Below, one piece after another: positions 7,390 to 17,976 of a stretch of DNA of 64,000 bases. The translations under genes and the position numbers were made by a program. The stretch comes from Chitinophaga pinensis. GTDB taxonomy: Bacteria; Pseudomonadota; Gammaproteobacteria; Burkholderiales; Burkholderiaceae_C. The stretch is taken from positions 62,001 through 126,000 of the forward strand of contig CALPRQ020000003.1 of NCBI GenBank assembly GCA_943326015.2, in the 5' to 3' direction. Position 1 is the first letter of the stretch; the number at the start of each line of letters is the position of its first letter. A model generated the notes under the pieces. That model saw only the letters and a list, made by a program, of their open reading frames with translations. It was not told the origin of the DNA and searched no databases.

Positions 7390-7874
7390 ACGACACGAAC
7401 GACACCAAGCCCCGCCCCCACAAGAAGGCCACCGAGAAGTCCGGTCGCAGCCGCGCGCGCGAGTTCGCGCTGCAGGCGCTGTACCAGCACCTGGTCGGCC
7501 GCAACGACTCCGCCGCGATCGACGCCTTCACGCGCGACCTGTCCGGCTTCAGCAAGGCCGACAGCGCGCACTACGATGCGCTGCTGCACGGCTGCATCGC
7601 CGAGGCCGAGGCGCTCGACGCGGCCATCACGCCGCTGCTCGACCGCAGCCTGGCCGAGATCTCGCCGGTCGAGCGCGCCGTGCTCTGGATCGGTGCCTAC
7701 GAGTTCACCCACTGCGTGGACGTGCCCTGGCGCGTCGTGATCAACGAGTGCGTCGAGCTGGCCAAGTCCTTCGGCGGCACCGATGGCCACAAGTATGTCA
7801 ACGGCGTGCTGAACCAGCTCGCGACCCAGCTGCGCCCCGAGGAAGTCACGCGCGACCCGGCCCGCAAGCCCTGA
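7386..7874 (+). CDS. nusB: Transcription antitermination factor NusB
   Basis: A 162-residue all-helical RNA-binding protein that, with NusE (S10), binds boxA of rRNA operons to prevent premature termination. Typical elements are [12 protein letters not shown] near the N-terminus, [16 protein letters not shown] and [15 protein letters not shown]...KYVNGVL near the C-terminus. The start codon sits in the ATGA overlap with ribH, the usual linkage in proteobacteria. A 30-residue polar extension before the fold is longer than in E. coli. Confidence 0.96.
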   Translation: MNDTNDTKPRPHKKATEKSGRSRAREFALQALYQHLVGRNDSAAIDAFTRDLSGFSKADSAHYDALLHGCIAEAEALDAAITPLLDRSLAEISPVERAVLWIGAYEFTHCVDVPWRVVINECVELAKSFGGTDGHKYVNGVLNQLATQLRPEEVTRDPARKP

Positions 7875-7878
7875 GCGC

Positions 7879-8999
<1,121 letters not shown>

Positions 9000-9020
9000 C
9001 GGACAGAACTGGAGCCAGCC

Positions 9021-9458
9021 ATGCCCGTAGTTTCCGCCCGCAAAGGCCGCCGCACCAAGAACGAAATCAACATGGTCCCGTTCATCGACGTGATGCTGGT
9101 GCTGCTGATCATCTTCATGGTGACGGCACCCATGCTCACGCCGAGCCAGATCGACCTGCCCAGCGTGGGCCAGGCCGACCGCCAGCCCGACCGTTTCGTG
9201 CAGGTGATCGTCGACAAGGACGCGGCGCTCAAGGTCAGGGACGGCGGCTCGAACCAGAGCGCCACCAGCGTCGGGCTGGCCGAGCTGGTCGAGCGGGTGC
9301 GCGAGCTGCAGGGGCCGGCCGAGCCCGGCCAGGGTGCGGTGCCGGTCGTCATCAGTGCCGACAAGAACGTCAAGTACGAGACGGTGGTGCAGGTGATGGA
9401 CAAGTTGCAGCGCGCTGGCATCCAGCGCGTGGGCCTGTCGGTCCAGCAGCAGCCCTGA
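9021..9458 (+). CDS. tolR: Tol-Pal system protein TolR
   Basis: A 145-residue ExbD/TolR-family protein. A short cytoplasmic tail (KGRRTKNEINMVPFIDVMLVLLIIFMVTAPML) contains the essential transmembrane Asp, followed by a periplasmic domain ending VGLSVQQQP. It works with TolQ as the proton-driven stator. It lies 21 bases after tolQ with GGAGCC before the start. Confidence 0.95.
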   Translation: MPVVSARKGRRTKNEINMVPFIDVMLVLLIIFMVTAPMLTPSQIDLPSVGQADRQPDRFVQVIVDKDAALKVRDGGSNQSATSVGLAELVERVRELQGPAEPGQGAVPVVISADKNVKYETVVQVMDKLQRAGIQRVGLSVQQQP

Positions 9459-9471
9459 TAGCGCATATGGC

Positions 9472-10656
9472 ATGAAACTCTCGGCTGACCCACTGGATTT
9501 CAGCCCGCCGCGCAACGCACGCTGGCGCGGCCCGCTGCTGCTTGCGCTGTTCGTGCATGGACTGCTGATCATCGCGCTGACCTGGGGCGTGAACTGGCAG
9601 CAGGACGCGCCGGCCGCCGCCGTGTCGGCCGAGCTGTGGGCCGCCTTGCCAGCCGCCGCCGCGCCGTCGGCGGTCGAACGCGAGCCGGTCACCCCGCCAC
9701 CGCCCGAGCCGAAACCGGAACCCGTCCCCCTGCCGCCGCCAATGGTCAAGCCATTGGTGGCGAAGGCGGTCGAAAAACCGGCGCCGAAAGTGGATGCCGG
9801 CCCGAGCGAAGCGCAGATCGCGCTGCAGCGCAAGAAGGCAGAGGCAGAACGCCACCAGCAGGAGCTTGAGCGCCAGCACGAACTCGAACTGAAGAAGAGG
9901 GAAGCGCTCAAGAAAAAGGACGAGCTCCGGAAGAAGGAAGAAGCCCGCAAAGAGGCGGAGCGCAAGCAAGCAGAGCGCGAAAAGGCCGAGAAAGCCAAGC
10001 AAGACAAGCTCAAGCAGGAGAAGCTTGCCGCCGAGCAGCGCGAGGCCGAGCAAAAGGCCGCCAGGAAGCGCGATCAGGCCAAGCAGGACGAAGTGCGCAA
10101 GAAGCGCGAGGAACAAGCTGCGCAGGAAAAGGCCGAGCAGGCGGCGAAGGACAAGGCCGCCAAGGAAAAGGCGGCCAAGGAGAAAGCCGCCCGGGACAAG
10201 GCCACGGCCACACAGGTCGAGGCCGACCGCAAGAAGCAGCTGGCACGCATGATGGGTCAGGCCGGCGACAGCGGCGACGCCAGCAGCAAGGGCAGTGGAA
10301 CAGGCGGATCGTCGGGCGGCAGCGCGGGCGGATCGGGCAATGGCAGCGGCGGTGCGGGTGGATCGGGCTCCGGTGCGGGTGGCGGCGGCGCATCGGCCGG
10401 CTACGCGGCCAAGGTGGCGGCGCGCATCAAGACCTTCTACAACGCGCCCGAGCAGTTTCCGGCCAACCTGACCGCCGAGGCCGAGATCAGGACCCTGCCC
10501 GACGGCACCATCCTGAGCCAGCGCCTGCTCAAGTCCAGCGGCAACCCGGTCTTCGACGAAACCGTGCTGCGCGCGATCGACCGCGCCGGCCGGCTACCCA
10601 AGGACGAGAACGGCCGCATGCCCGACACGACCTTCGTGATCAAGTTCCGGCCCTGA
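9472..10656 (+). CDS. tolA: Cell envelope integrity protein TolA
   Basis: A 394-residue protein that links inner and outer membrane in the Tol-Pal system. It has one N-terminal transmembrane helix (about 18-37) and a proline-rich stretch. A long Lys/Glu/Ala-rich helical domain II (about 120-255) includes the repeat AAKEKAAKEKAA. A Gly/Ser-rich linker (about 265-305) precedes a TonB/TolA C-terminal domain with LPDGTILSQRLLKSSGNPVFDE. TolB and Pal genes do not follow, which is unusual because the cluster normally continues with them. Confidence 0.94.
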   Translation: MKLSADPLDFSPPRNARWRGPLLLALFVHGLLIIALTWGVNWQQDAPAAAVSAELWAALPAAAAPSAVEREPVTPPPPEPKPEPVPLPPPMVKPLVAKAVEKPAPKVDAGPSEAQIALQRKKAEAERHQQELERQHELELKKREALKKKDELRKKEEARKEAERKQAEREKAEKAKQDKLKQEKLAAEQREAEQKAARKRDQAKQDEVRKKREEQAAQEKAEQAAKDKAAKEKAAKEKAARDKATATQVEADRKKQLARMMGQAGDSGDASSKGSGTGGSSGGSAGGSGNGSGGAGGSGSGAGGGGASAGYAAKVAARIKTFYNAPEQFPANLTAEAEIRTLPDGTILSQRLLKSSGNPVFDETVLRAIDRAGRLPKDENGRMPDTTFVIKFRP

Positions 10657-10668
10657 GCCTGACCACAG

Positions 10669-12852
10669 ATGGCGCACGACCACTGGATCACGGGCTGGCA
10701 GCGGGCACGCAACCATGAAGGCTTCACGCGTGGCATGCAGGCCCTGCTGGCGCTTGGCTGCGTGCTCGCGCTGGGCTGGCAGCAGGACTGGCAGGACGAA
10801 TTGATGCCGGTGGTGCTAGGCGTGATGGCCTGCGCCTTCACCGAGACCGATGACGCCTGGCGCGGGCGTCTCAAGACGCTGCTGCTGGCGCTGAGCAGCT
10901 TCAGCCTGATGATGACGGCAGTCTGGCTCACCTTGCCATGGCCGGCGCTGCTGGCCGCCGTGCTGGCGCTGTCGGCCTTCGCGCTCACGATGCTGGGCGC
11001 CCTGGGCGAACGCTACCGGGCGCTCGCCTTCGGCTCGCTGGTGCTGTTCATCTACTCGGCCTTGTCGGCCAGAAGCCACCGGGAACAGGCGTTCGAGCTC
11101 GCGCCCTATCTGCTCGGTGGCGCGATTTGGTACGGCCTGGTGTCACTGCTGTGGGCTGCGGCCTGGCCCAAGCCGACGGTCCGCTATCGACTGTCGCTGC
11201 TCTATGCCCTGCTGGGCGAATACCTGCGGCTCAAGGCCCGGCTGCTGGAGCCGGTGCGAGGCGTGGACCGCCAGCGCCGCCGGCTGGAACTCGCGCTGCA
11301 CAACGGCCGCGTGGTCGATGCGCTCAATGCCGCCAAGGAGAGCCTGTTCAGCCGGATCGCTGGCGGCGAACCACCGGCCTGGCTCAGCGAGGCCATGCAC
11401 CAGTACCTGGCGGCGCAGGACATCCACGAACGTACCAGCAGCTCGCACGAGAGCTACACCCTGCTGGCCGATGCCTTCGCGCGCTCGGACGCACTCTACC
11501 GCTGCCAGCGCGTGCTCAGCGTGCTGGGCGAACAGGCGCTCAAGTTCGCGCAGGCGATCCGTGAGCGCACGCCGCCGCGCCACGAGGGCCAGACCGCGCG
11601 GGCGATCGAGGACATGCAGGCCGCCATCGCCTACCTGGAGGCGAGCCGTTCGCCCTGCCCCGCGCCGCGTCCCATGCAGGCGCTGCACGCCCTGGGCGAC
11701 AACCTGACCGGGCTGGCCAGGGTCTTCGCCAGCGCGCTGCGCGGCGGCGCGGCACCCGACCTGTCGCTGGTCGATCATCAGGTGCACAGCCTGGGCGAGG
11801 CCTGGCGCCTCATCCGCGCCCAGCTCAAGCTGCATTCCGCCCTGATGCGTCACGCCTTGCGCCTGAGCCTGGTGCTGCTGACGGCGTTCGGCGTCATGCA
11901 AGCGACCCATGACCCGCATGGCTACTGGATCGTGCTGACCGTGGTGTTTGCCAGCCAGCCACAATACGCGGCGACGCTCAGCCGGGTCGGCCTGCGCGCA
12001 CTCGGAACGGTGTTCGGCCTGGTGATGGGCTGGGCGCTGATCCGGCTCTTTCCGGGGCCGCTGCTGCAGGCCGTCTGCATGGTGCTGGCCGGGGCGCTCT
12101 TCATCGGCAAGCGCATGACCGATATCCGGATCGCGACCGGTGCCATGACCACGCTGGTGCTGCTGAGCTTTCACCAGATGGGCATGTCGCAGGGCGTGAT
12201 CCCGGCGCGCCTGCTCGACACCGCGATCGGCAGCGTGATCGCCGGCCTGGGAGCCTGGCTGATCCTGCCCAACTGGCAGGCGCGGCACTGGCCCCGGCTG
12301 GCGGCCCAGACCCTGCGCGCCCAGGCCGGCTACCTGCACGCGATCCTGGATCAATACCGCGAAGGCAAGCAGGACCACCTGGCCTACCGGCAGGCGCGGC
12401 GCCACGCACACAACGCGGAAGCCGCGCTGTGCAACGCCTATGCCGCGATGCGCAAGGAACCCGAAGGCAAACGGCTGAACATGACGGCCAGCGCCCGCTT
12501 CCTGGTGCTGACGCATATGCTGCAGAACTACCTGTCGGCGCTGGGCGCGCACCGGGGCGAACTGGAAGCCGGCGCGCTGGATGAGTCGAGCCGACAGATG
12601 GCCGATCGGCTGCAGCAAGGGCTGGAGCGGCTGGCCCAGCGGCTCGAAACGGGACACAGGATAGGTGAAGTGACGTCTGGGCAACAGCCGGCGCAGGCCG
12701 TTGCAGAGCAGCCGCTGATGCCCGAGCCCCGTTCAGCGACGGCCGAGCCGGTCAGCCTGCTGCAGGCCCAGCTCGACCTGGCCAGCCGGCTGCTGCCCGA
12801 ACTCGAGCAGCAGGCGCCGCTGCTGCGCCGGACGCGCCAGACCGGCCCCTAG
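10669..12852 (+). CDS. FUSC-family (YccS/YhfK-like) inner-membrane protein
   Basis: A 727-residue protein with two blocks of hydrophobic helices, at about 25-160 and 380-525, each followed by a cytoplasmic helical region. The second block has the FUSC pattern HGYWIVLTVVFASQPQYAATLSR and RALGTVFGLVMGWAL. Relatives include YccS and the aromatic-acid efflux protein AaeB; the substrate is unknown. It sits 12 bases after tolA, where tolB would be expected, probably in the same transcript. It converges on dnaE. Confidence 0.88.
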   Translation: MAHDHWITGWQRARNHEGFTRGMQALLALGCVLALGWQQDWQDELMPVVLGVMACAFTETDDAWRGRLKTLLLALSSFSLMMTAVWLTLPWPALLAAVLALSAFALTMLGALGERYRALAFGSLVLFIYSALSARSHREQAFELAPYLLGGAIWYGLVSLLWAAAWPKPTVRYRLSLLYALLGEYLRLKARLLEPVRGVDRQRRRLELALHNGRVVDALNAAKESLFSRIAGGEPPAWLSEAMHQYLAAQDIHERTSSSHESYTLLADAFARSDALYRCQRVLSVLGEQALKFAQAIRERTPPRHEGQTARAIEDMQAAIAYLEASRSPCPAPRPMQALHALGDNLTGLARVFASALRGGAAPDLSLVDHQVHSLGEAWRLIRAQLKLHSALMRHALRLSLVLLTAFGVMQATHDPHGYWIVLTVVFASQPQYAATLSRVGLRALGTVFGLVMGWALIRLFPGPLLQAVCMVLAGALFIGKRMTDIRIATGAMTTLVLLSFHQMGMSQGVIPARLLDTAIGSVIAGLGAWLILPNWQARHWPRLAAQTLRAQAGYLHAILDQYREGKQDHLAYRQARRHAHNAEAALCNAYAAMRKEPEGKRLNMTASARFLVLTHMLQNYLSALGAHRGELEAGALDESSRQMADRLQQGLERLAQRLETGHRIGEVTSGQQPAQAVAEQPLMPEPRSATAEPVSLLQAQLDLASRLLPELEQQAPLLRRTRQTGP

Positions 12853-12903
12853 CCGATCCGCAGCAGGCGCCAGCCGGGAGTCGCCGGCACGCGGCCGGCC
12901 TTG

Positions 12904-15900
12904 TCAGTCGTAGGCGATCTCGGCGCGCCGATCCTGGGCCTGCGCCATCCAGGCCGCCAGCGCCGCGTCGTCCGGGAAGAACAGCGCGCGCTCGCCGAGC
13001 TGGACCTCGCAGCGAGCCGTTGGCCGCGTCACCTCCAGCCGCACCGGCAGGCCGCGCACCAGCTCGCCCTGCTCGCCCATCTCGCGCTGGGGCGGGAACT
13101 CGCGCAGCAGGGCCGCGATGTCGGGCGCCCGCTCGCCGACGCGCACGCGCAGGAACTTGCCGAAGCGACAGCGCGCCGCGCCCAGGTCCCACAGCGCCTG
13201 CACCTTGAGCCGCAGCCCGCCCGAGAAGCGGTCGGGCTGGGCCAGCACCTGGGCGATCACGAGCTCGTCGTCCTTGAGCAGCGACTTGTTGGCGTTGATC
13301 AGCGCCTCGTCGGCGGTGGCTTCGAGCGTGCCGGTCTTGTCGTCGAGCTTGAAGATCGCGACCTTGCCGCGCTGACCATTGATGATGCGCAGGTCATTGA
13401 CGATGCCGGCGACCAAAACGGGATCGCGGCTGTCGACCACGCGCTCGATCGGCGTGCGGGCGAAGCGGCGCACCTCGCGCTCGACCTCGTCGAACAGGTG
13501 GCCCGAGAGGTAGAAGCCGATCGCGGTCTTCTCGTAGGTCAGGCGCTCCTTGATGCCCCAGTGCAGGCGCTCGGCCAGCTCGGGCTCCTGCGTGCTGGCG
13601 CCCTGGCTGTCGTCGCCGAAGGTGTCAAACAGGCCGCCCTGGTTGGCGTTGGCGATCTGGGCGTTGGCATAGTCGAAGGCCCGTTCGACCGAGGCCAGCA
13701 GCGCGGCCCGGTTCAGGTTCATGGCGTCGAAGGCGCCGGCCTTGATCAGCGCCTCGACCGTGCGCTTGTTCATGCGGCTGCGGTCAACCCGGGCGCAGAA
13801 ATCGAACAGGCTGCTGAACGGACCGACGGTATCGCCCTTGGGACCGACGCCGCGGCCTTCGCGCGCGGCCACGATGGCCTCGATCGCCTGCTGGCCGGTG
13901 CCCTTGACCGCGCCCAGGCCGTAGCGGATCACCTGGTCGCTGACCGGCTCGAAGCGGTAGCTGCCACGGTTGACATCGGGCGCCTCGAACTGGATGCCGA
14001 ACCGGTTGGCGTCCTCGTACAACACCTTGAGCTTGTCGGTGTCGTCCATTTCGATCGTGAGGTTGGCGCAGAAGAACTCCGCCGTGAAATGGACCTTGAG
14101 CCAGCCGGTGTGATAGGCCAGCAGCGAGTAGGCAGCCGCGTGCGACTTGTTGAAGCCGTAGCCCGCGAACTTCTCCATCAGGTCGAACACCTCGTCGGCC
14201 TTCTCCTGGCTGATGCCCTTCTCGGCGGCGCCCTGGCGGAAGATGACGCGGTGCTCGGCCATCTCCTCGGGCTTCTTCTTGCCCATGGCTCGGCGCAGCA
14301 TGTCGGCGCCGCCCAGGCTGTAGCCTCCCAGCACCTGGGCCGTCTGCATCACCTGCTCCTGGTAGACCATGATGCCGTAGGTCTCGGCCAGCACCGGCTC
14401 GACCAGCGGATGCGGGTACTCGACCACTTCGCGGCCATGCTTGCGCGCGACGAAGCTCGGGATCAGGTCCATCGGGCCGGGGCGATAGAGCGCGTTGAGC
14501 GCGATCAGGTCCTCCAGCCGGCTGGGCTTGGCGTCGCGCAACATGCCCTGCATGCCGCGGCTTTCGAACTGGAACACCGCCTCGGTCTTGCCGTCGGAGA
14601 ACAGCTGGTAGGTCTTGCGGTCGTCGAGCGGGATGTTCTCGAAGGCAAAACCCTGCTGCGCCGGATGGCGGCGCAGGATGAACTCGCGCGCCAGCTCCAG
14701 GATGGTCAGCGTGGCCAGGCCCAGGAAGTCGAACTTGACCAGGCCGACCGATTCGACGTCGTCCTTGTCGTACTGGCTGACCGCCGATTCGCTGCCGGGC
14801 TGCTGATAGAGCGGGCAGAAGTCGGTCAACTTGCCGGGCGCGATCAGCACGCCGCCGGCATGCATGCCGATGTTGCGCGTCATGCCTTCGAGCTTCTGCG
14901 CCAGCTCGATCAGCTGCCTGACCTCGTCCTCCTTCTGGATCCGGTCGGCCAGCACCGGCTCCATCGCGATCGCGTAGTTGTTCTTGTCGCCCGGCTTGGG
15001 CGGGTCGGGCGGATACTGCAGCGTGACCGACATGCCCGGCTTGTTCGGGATCAGCTTGGAGATGCCGTCGCAGAAGCCATAGGCGAAGTCGAGCACCCGG
15101 CCCACGTCGCGGATCGCCGCGCGCGCGGCCATGGTGCCGAAGGTGGCGATCTGGCTCACCGCGTCCTTGCCGTACTTGTCCTTGACATAGTCGATCACGC
15201 GGTCGCGGTTGGTCTGGCAGAAGTCGATGTCGAAGTCGGGCATCGACACCCGCTCCGGGTTCAGGAAGCGCTCGAACAGCAGGTTGTATTGCAGCGGGTC
15301 GAGGTCGGTGATGAGCAGCGCGTAGGCCACCAGCGAGCCGGCACCGGAACCCCGGCCGGGACCGACCGGGCAGCCGTTTTCCTTGGCCCACTGGATGAAG
15401 TCGCCCACGATCAGGAAATAGCCCGGGAAACCCATCTTCAGGATGGTGTTGAGCTCGAACTCCAGCCGCTCGACGTAGCGCGGGCGTTCCGCATTGCGCC
15501 TGGCCTCGTCGGGGAACAGGTGGCGCAGCCGGCCTTCCAGCCCCTCGTGCGAGACATGGCGGAAGTAATCGTCGACCGACATGACCACGCCGTTGACCGG
15601 CGGAATCGGGAAATTGGGCAGCTGCGGCCTGCCCAGCACCAGCGTCAGGTTGCAGCGGCGCGCGATCTCGACGCTGTTGGCCAGCGCCGAGGGCAGATCG
15701 GCGAACAGCGTGGCCATCTCGGCGGCCGACTTGAAATACTGCTCGCGCGTGAACTTGCGCACCCGGCGCTGGTTGCCCAGGATCTCGCCCTCCGAGATGC
15801 AGACCCGGGCCTCGTGCGCCTCGTAGTCGTCGCGCCCCTGGAACTGCACCGGATGGGTCGCGACCACCGGCAGCTTGAGACGGGCGGCCAGCTGCACGGC

Positions 15901-16467
15901 GCCGACCACCTGGCGCTCGTCGTCGGGACGGCCGGCACGCTGCAGTTCGAGGTAGAAGCGGTGCGGGAAGGCGGCGGCCAGCTGCAGCGCGACGTCGGCT
16001 GCGCGGGCCTCGTCGCCCGCCAGCAGCGCCAGCCCGACCGGGCCGCTGTGCGCGCCCGACAGCAGGATCAGGCCTTCGGACAGCTCCTGCAGCCATTCCC
16101 AATGGACGGCGGCCTGATCGCGCAAGCTGTTGCGGGTCCAGGCGCGCGCCAGCAGCTCGCACAGGTTGAGGTAGCCCTGGTGGCTCTGCACCAGCAGCAG
16201 CATCCTGGGCAGGCTTTGCTGCTGCACCGAGGCGCCGGGCGCTGCCTCGGGGCCCAGGCCGTGCAGGAAGACCTCGGCGCCCAGCACCGGCTTGACGCCA
16301 GCGCCGCGCGCGGCCTTGTAGAACTTGATGGCGCCGAACAGGTTGGACAGGTCGGTCAGGCCCAGGGCGGGCTGGCCGTCGGCGGCAGCCGCCTCGACGA
16401 CCTCGTCGATGCGGATGGTGCCGTCGACGACGGAGAACTCGGAATGCAGGCGCAGGTGGACGAACAT
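12904..16467 (-). CDS. dnaE: DNA polymerase III alpha subunit
   Basis: A 1187-residue replicative polymerase. The N-terminal PHP domain begins MFVHLRLHSEFSVVDG. The palm has the catalytic aspartates in PDFDIDF (about 408-414), preceded by GPGRGSGAGSLVAYAL. The thumb/fingers and helix-hairpin-helix regions follow, including GYGFNKSHAAAYSLLAYHTGWLK. The OB fold is near IERVVDSRDPVLVAGIV. The start is placed at ATG 16467 because the fold begins there; the upstream in-frame extension is Pro/Ala-rich and unlike the family. Length is close to the E. coli enzyme. Confidence 0.97.
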   Translation of the reverse strand: MFVHLRLHSEFSVVDGTIRIDEVVEAAAADGQPALGLTDLSNLFGAIKFYKAARGAGVKPVLGAEVFLHGLGPEAAPGASVQQQSLPRMLLLVQSHQGYLNLCELLARAWTRNSLRDQAAVHWEWLQELSEGLILLSGAHSGPVGLALLAGDEARAADVALQLAAAFPHRFYLELQRAGRPDDERQVVGAVQLAARLKLPVVATHPVQFQGRDDYEAHEARVCISEGEILGNQRRVRKFTREQYFKSAAEMATLFADLPSALANSVEIARRCNLTLVLGRPQLPNFPIPPVNGVVMSVDDYFRHVSHEGLEGRLRHLFPDEARRNAERPRYVERLEFELNTILKMGFPGYFLIVGDFIQWAKENGCPVGPGRGSGAGSLVAYALLITDLDPLQYNLLFERFLNPERVSMPDFDIDFCQTNRDRVIDYVKDKYGKDAVSQIATFGTMAARAAIRDVGRVLDFAYGFCDGISKLIPNKPGMSVTLQYPPDPPKPGDKNNYAIAMEPVLADRIQKEDEVRQLIELAQKLEGMTRNIGMHAGGVLIAPGKLTDFCPLYQQPGSESAVSQYDKDDVESVGLVKFDFLGLATLTILELAREFILRRHPAQQGFAFENIPLDDRKTYQLFSDGKTEAVFQFESRGMQGMLRDAKPSRLEDLIALNALYRPGPMDLIPSFVARKHGREVVEYPHPLVEPVLAETYGIMVYQEQVMQTAQVLGGYSLGGADMLRRAMGKKKPEEMAEHRVIFRQGAAEKGISQEKADEVFDLMEKFAGYGFNKSHAAAYSLLAYHTGWLKVHFTAEFFCANLTIEMDDTDKLKVLYEDANRFGIQFEAPDVNRGSYRFEPVSDQVIRYGLGAVKGTGQQAIEAIVAAREGRGVGPKGDTVGPFSSLFDFCARVDRSRMNKRTVEALIKAGAFDAMNLNRAALLASVERAFDYANAQIANANQGGLFDTFGDDSQGASTQEPELAERLHWGIKERLTYEKTAIGFYLSGHLFDEVEREVRRFARTPIERVVDSRDPVLVAGIVNDLRIINGQRGKVAIFKLDDKTGTLEATADEALINANKSLLKDDELVIAQVLAQPDRFSGGLRLKVQALWDLGAARCRFGKFLRVRVGERAPDIAALLREFPPQREMGEQGELVRGLPVRLEVTRPTARCEVQLGERALFFPDDAALAAWMAQAQDRRAEIAYD

Positions 16468-16507
16468 CCCGGGATTGTAGGTGGGCGGCCCGCCGGCTGC
16501 CGCCGGA

Positions 16508-17062
16508 TCAGCCCTTGAACTTGGCGGCCACTGCGGCCACGCGGGCGCCGTAGCGCTCGGCGGTTTCGAGGTCGCCGGACGGGATCTGGTCGGCACCCGC
16601 ATCGGAGGCACATTGCACCATCAGGCCGACCGAGCCGCCCAGGTGGTTGACGTCGGCGCGGCTGGAGGCCGTGCTGTTGGCCGGCAGCAGCCCCAGGCTG
16701 ACCCAGAGGCCGCCCTGCTGGCAGGCCAGTGTCTGGAGCTGGATCAGGCAGGCGCCCTTGTCGCCGTTGAGGCTGGCGCTGCAGGTGAAGCCGCCAAACA
16801 CCTTGTCCTGCCAGGTGCGGCCGAACCAGGCCTTGGACGATGCGTCGGCGAACTTCTTGAACTGCCAGCTCGGGCCGCCCATGTAGGTCGGCGTGCCGAA
16901 GATGATCGCGTCAGCAGCGGCCAGAGCCTCCCAGCCGCCTTCGGCCAGGTTGCCGTCGGCATCGATCGCCAGCAGCTCGGCGTCCGCGCCACGCGCCACC
17001 TGCTGCGCCACGCGCTGGGTGTGACCATAACCCGAGTGATAAACCACGACTACATTTGCCAT
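16508..17062 (-). CDS. Flavodoxin-family NAD(P)H:quinone oxidoreductase (WrbA-like)
   Basis: A 184-residue flavodoxin-fold protein. The N-terminus VVVVYHSGYGHTQRVAQQVA is the FMN phosphate loop. GTPTYMGGPSWQFKKFAD and FTCSASLNGDK are the other flavin contacts. It probably reduces quinones by two electrons in the cytoplasm. ATG 17062 has AAGGAG just upstream; the longer frame upstream is ignored. It lies between dnaE and pirin on the same strand. Confidence 0.88.
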   Translation of the reverse strand: MANVVVVYHSGYGHTQRVAQQVARGADAELLAIDADGNLAEGGWEALAAADAIIFGTPTYMGGPSWQFKKFADASSKAWFGRTWQDKVFGGFTCSASLNGDKGACLIQLQTLACQQGGLWVSLGLLPANSTASSRADVNHLGGSVGLMVQCASDAGADQIPSGDLETAERYGARVAAVAAKFKG

Positions 17063-17153
17063 TCTTGAACTCCTTGGAACAAAGGCGCCAGCGGCGCCGG
17101 GAAAAAACCGCCCTGCTGATCGGGGCGTGCGAAATCTTTGCAGCTTGCCCGAC

Positions 17154-17855
17154 TCAGGGCGCAAGGTCAAACACCAGCACCTCGGCGTCCGCGCCCTGCT
17201 CCAGTCGCAGCAGCGCCTCGTCGGCCAGCAGCGCGGCATCACCGGCCTGCAGCAGCCGGCCATTGACGCTCAGGCTGCCGCGCACCAGGAACACATAGGC
17301 CTTGCGCGTCGGATCGAGCGCGAGTTCGGCAGTTTCTGCGCCGTCGAACAGCCCGGCATGGAGGCTGGCATCGGCATGGATCGTCACCGAGCCCTGCGCC
17401 CCGTCACGCGAGGCCAGCAGGCAGAGCCGGCCGCGCTTGTCGGCATCGGCGAAGGCCTTCTGCTCGTAGCCGGGCGCGATGCCGGTCTGCTGCGGCTCGA
17501 TCCAGATCTGCAGGAAATGCGTGACCTGGTCGGGCGCGTGGTTGAACTCGCTGTGGCGCACCCCGCTGCCGGCACTCATGCGCTGGACTTCGCCGGGCAC
17601 TATGGTCTGGACATTGCCCAGGCTGTCCCGGTGTGCGAGCCGGCCCGCCATCACGTAGCTGACGATCTCCATGTCGAGGTGGCTGTGGGTGCCGAAACCG
17701 GTGCCGGGCGCGATGCGGTCCTCGTTGATGACGCGCAGATTACCCCAGCCCATGTGCTGGGGGTCGTGGTAGCCGGCAAAGGAGAAGGAGTGGAAGCTTT
17801 TCAGCCAGCCGTGGTCGGCATAGCCTCGTTCCCGTGACTGGCGTAGCGTGATCAT
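17154..17855 (-). CDS. Pirin-family protein (YhhW-like)
   Basis: A 233-residue bicupin. The metal-binding cupin motif is GFGTHSHLDMEIVSYVMAG, with later GVRHSEFNHAP supplying more ligands. YhhW relatives show quercetin 2,3-dioxygenase activity in vitro; the physiological role is unsettled. The gene diverges from a LysR regulator across a 121-base gap, the classical layout for regulation by that protein. Confidence 0.9.
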   Translation of the reverse strand: MITLRQSRERGYADHGWLKSFHSFSFAGYHDPQHMGWGNLRVINEDRIAPGTGFGTHSHLDMEIVSYVMAGRLAHRDSLGNVQTIVPGEVQRMSAGSGVRHSEFNHAPDQVTHFLQIWIEPQQTGIAPGYEQKAFADADKRGRLCLLASRDGAQGSVTIHADASLHAGLFDGAETAELALDPTRKAYVFLVRGSLSVNGRLLQAGDAALLADEALLRLEQGADAEVLVFDLAP

Positions 17856-17976
17856 GATGCGGTGGTGCTCCGGTTGCTGTCTGGATGTGATGGAAGGACT
17901 TTAGGGCCAGACCCCAGGCTGGGCGGCGCAGCGTTTTGCCGGCACAATGCAAAAAATTTGAACGGATCACGCCGAC

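Noticed and set aside
12883-12899. GCCGGC/GCCGGC hairpin between the FUSC gene and dnaE
   Set aside because: A 6-bp GC stem without T-tract; too common in this composition to call a terminator.
12901-16518. A 1205-codon plus-strand frame opposite dnaE
   Set aside because: It is antisense to an unmistakable dnaE, reads as low-complexity Ala/Gly/Leu/Val/His-rich sequence and has no family features; a by-product of high-GC codon use.
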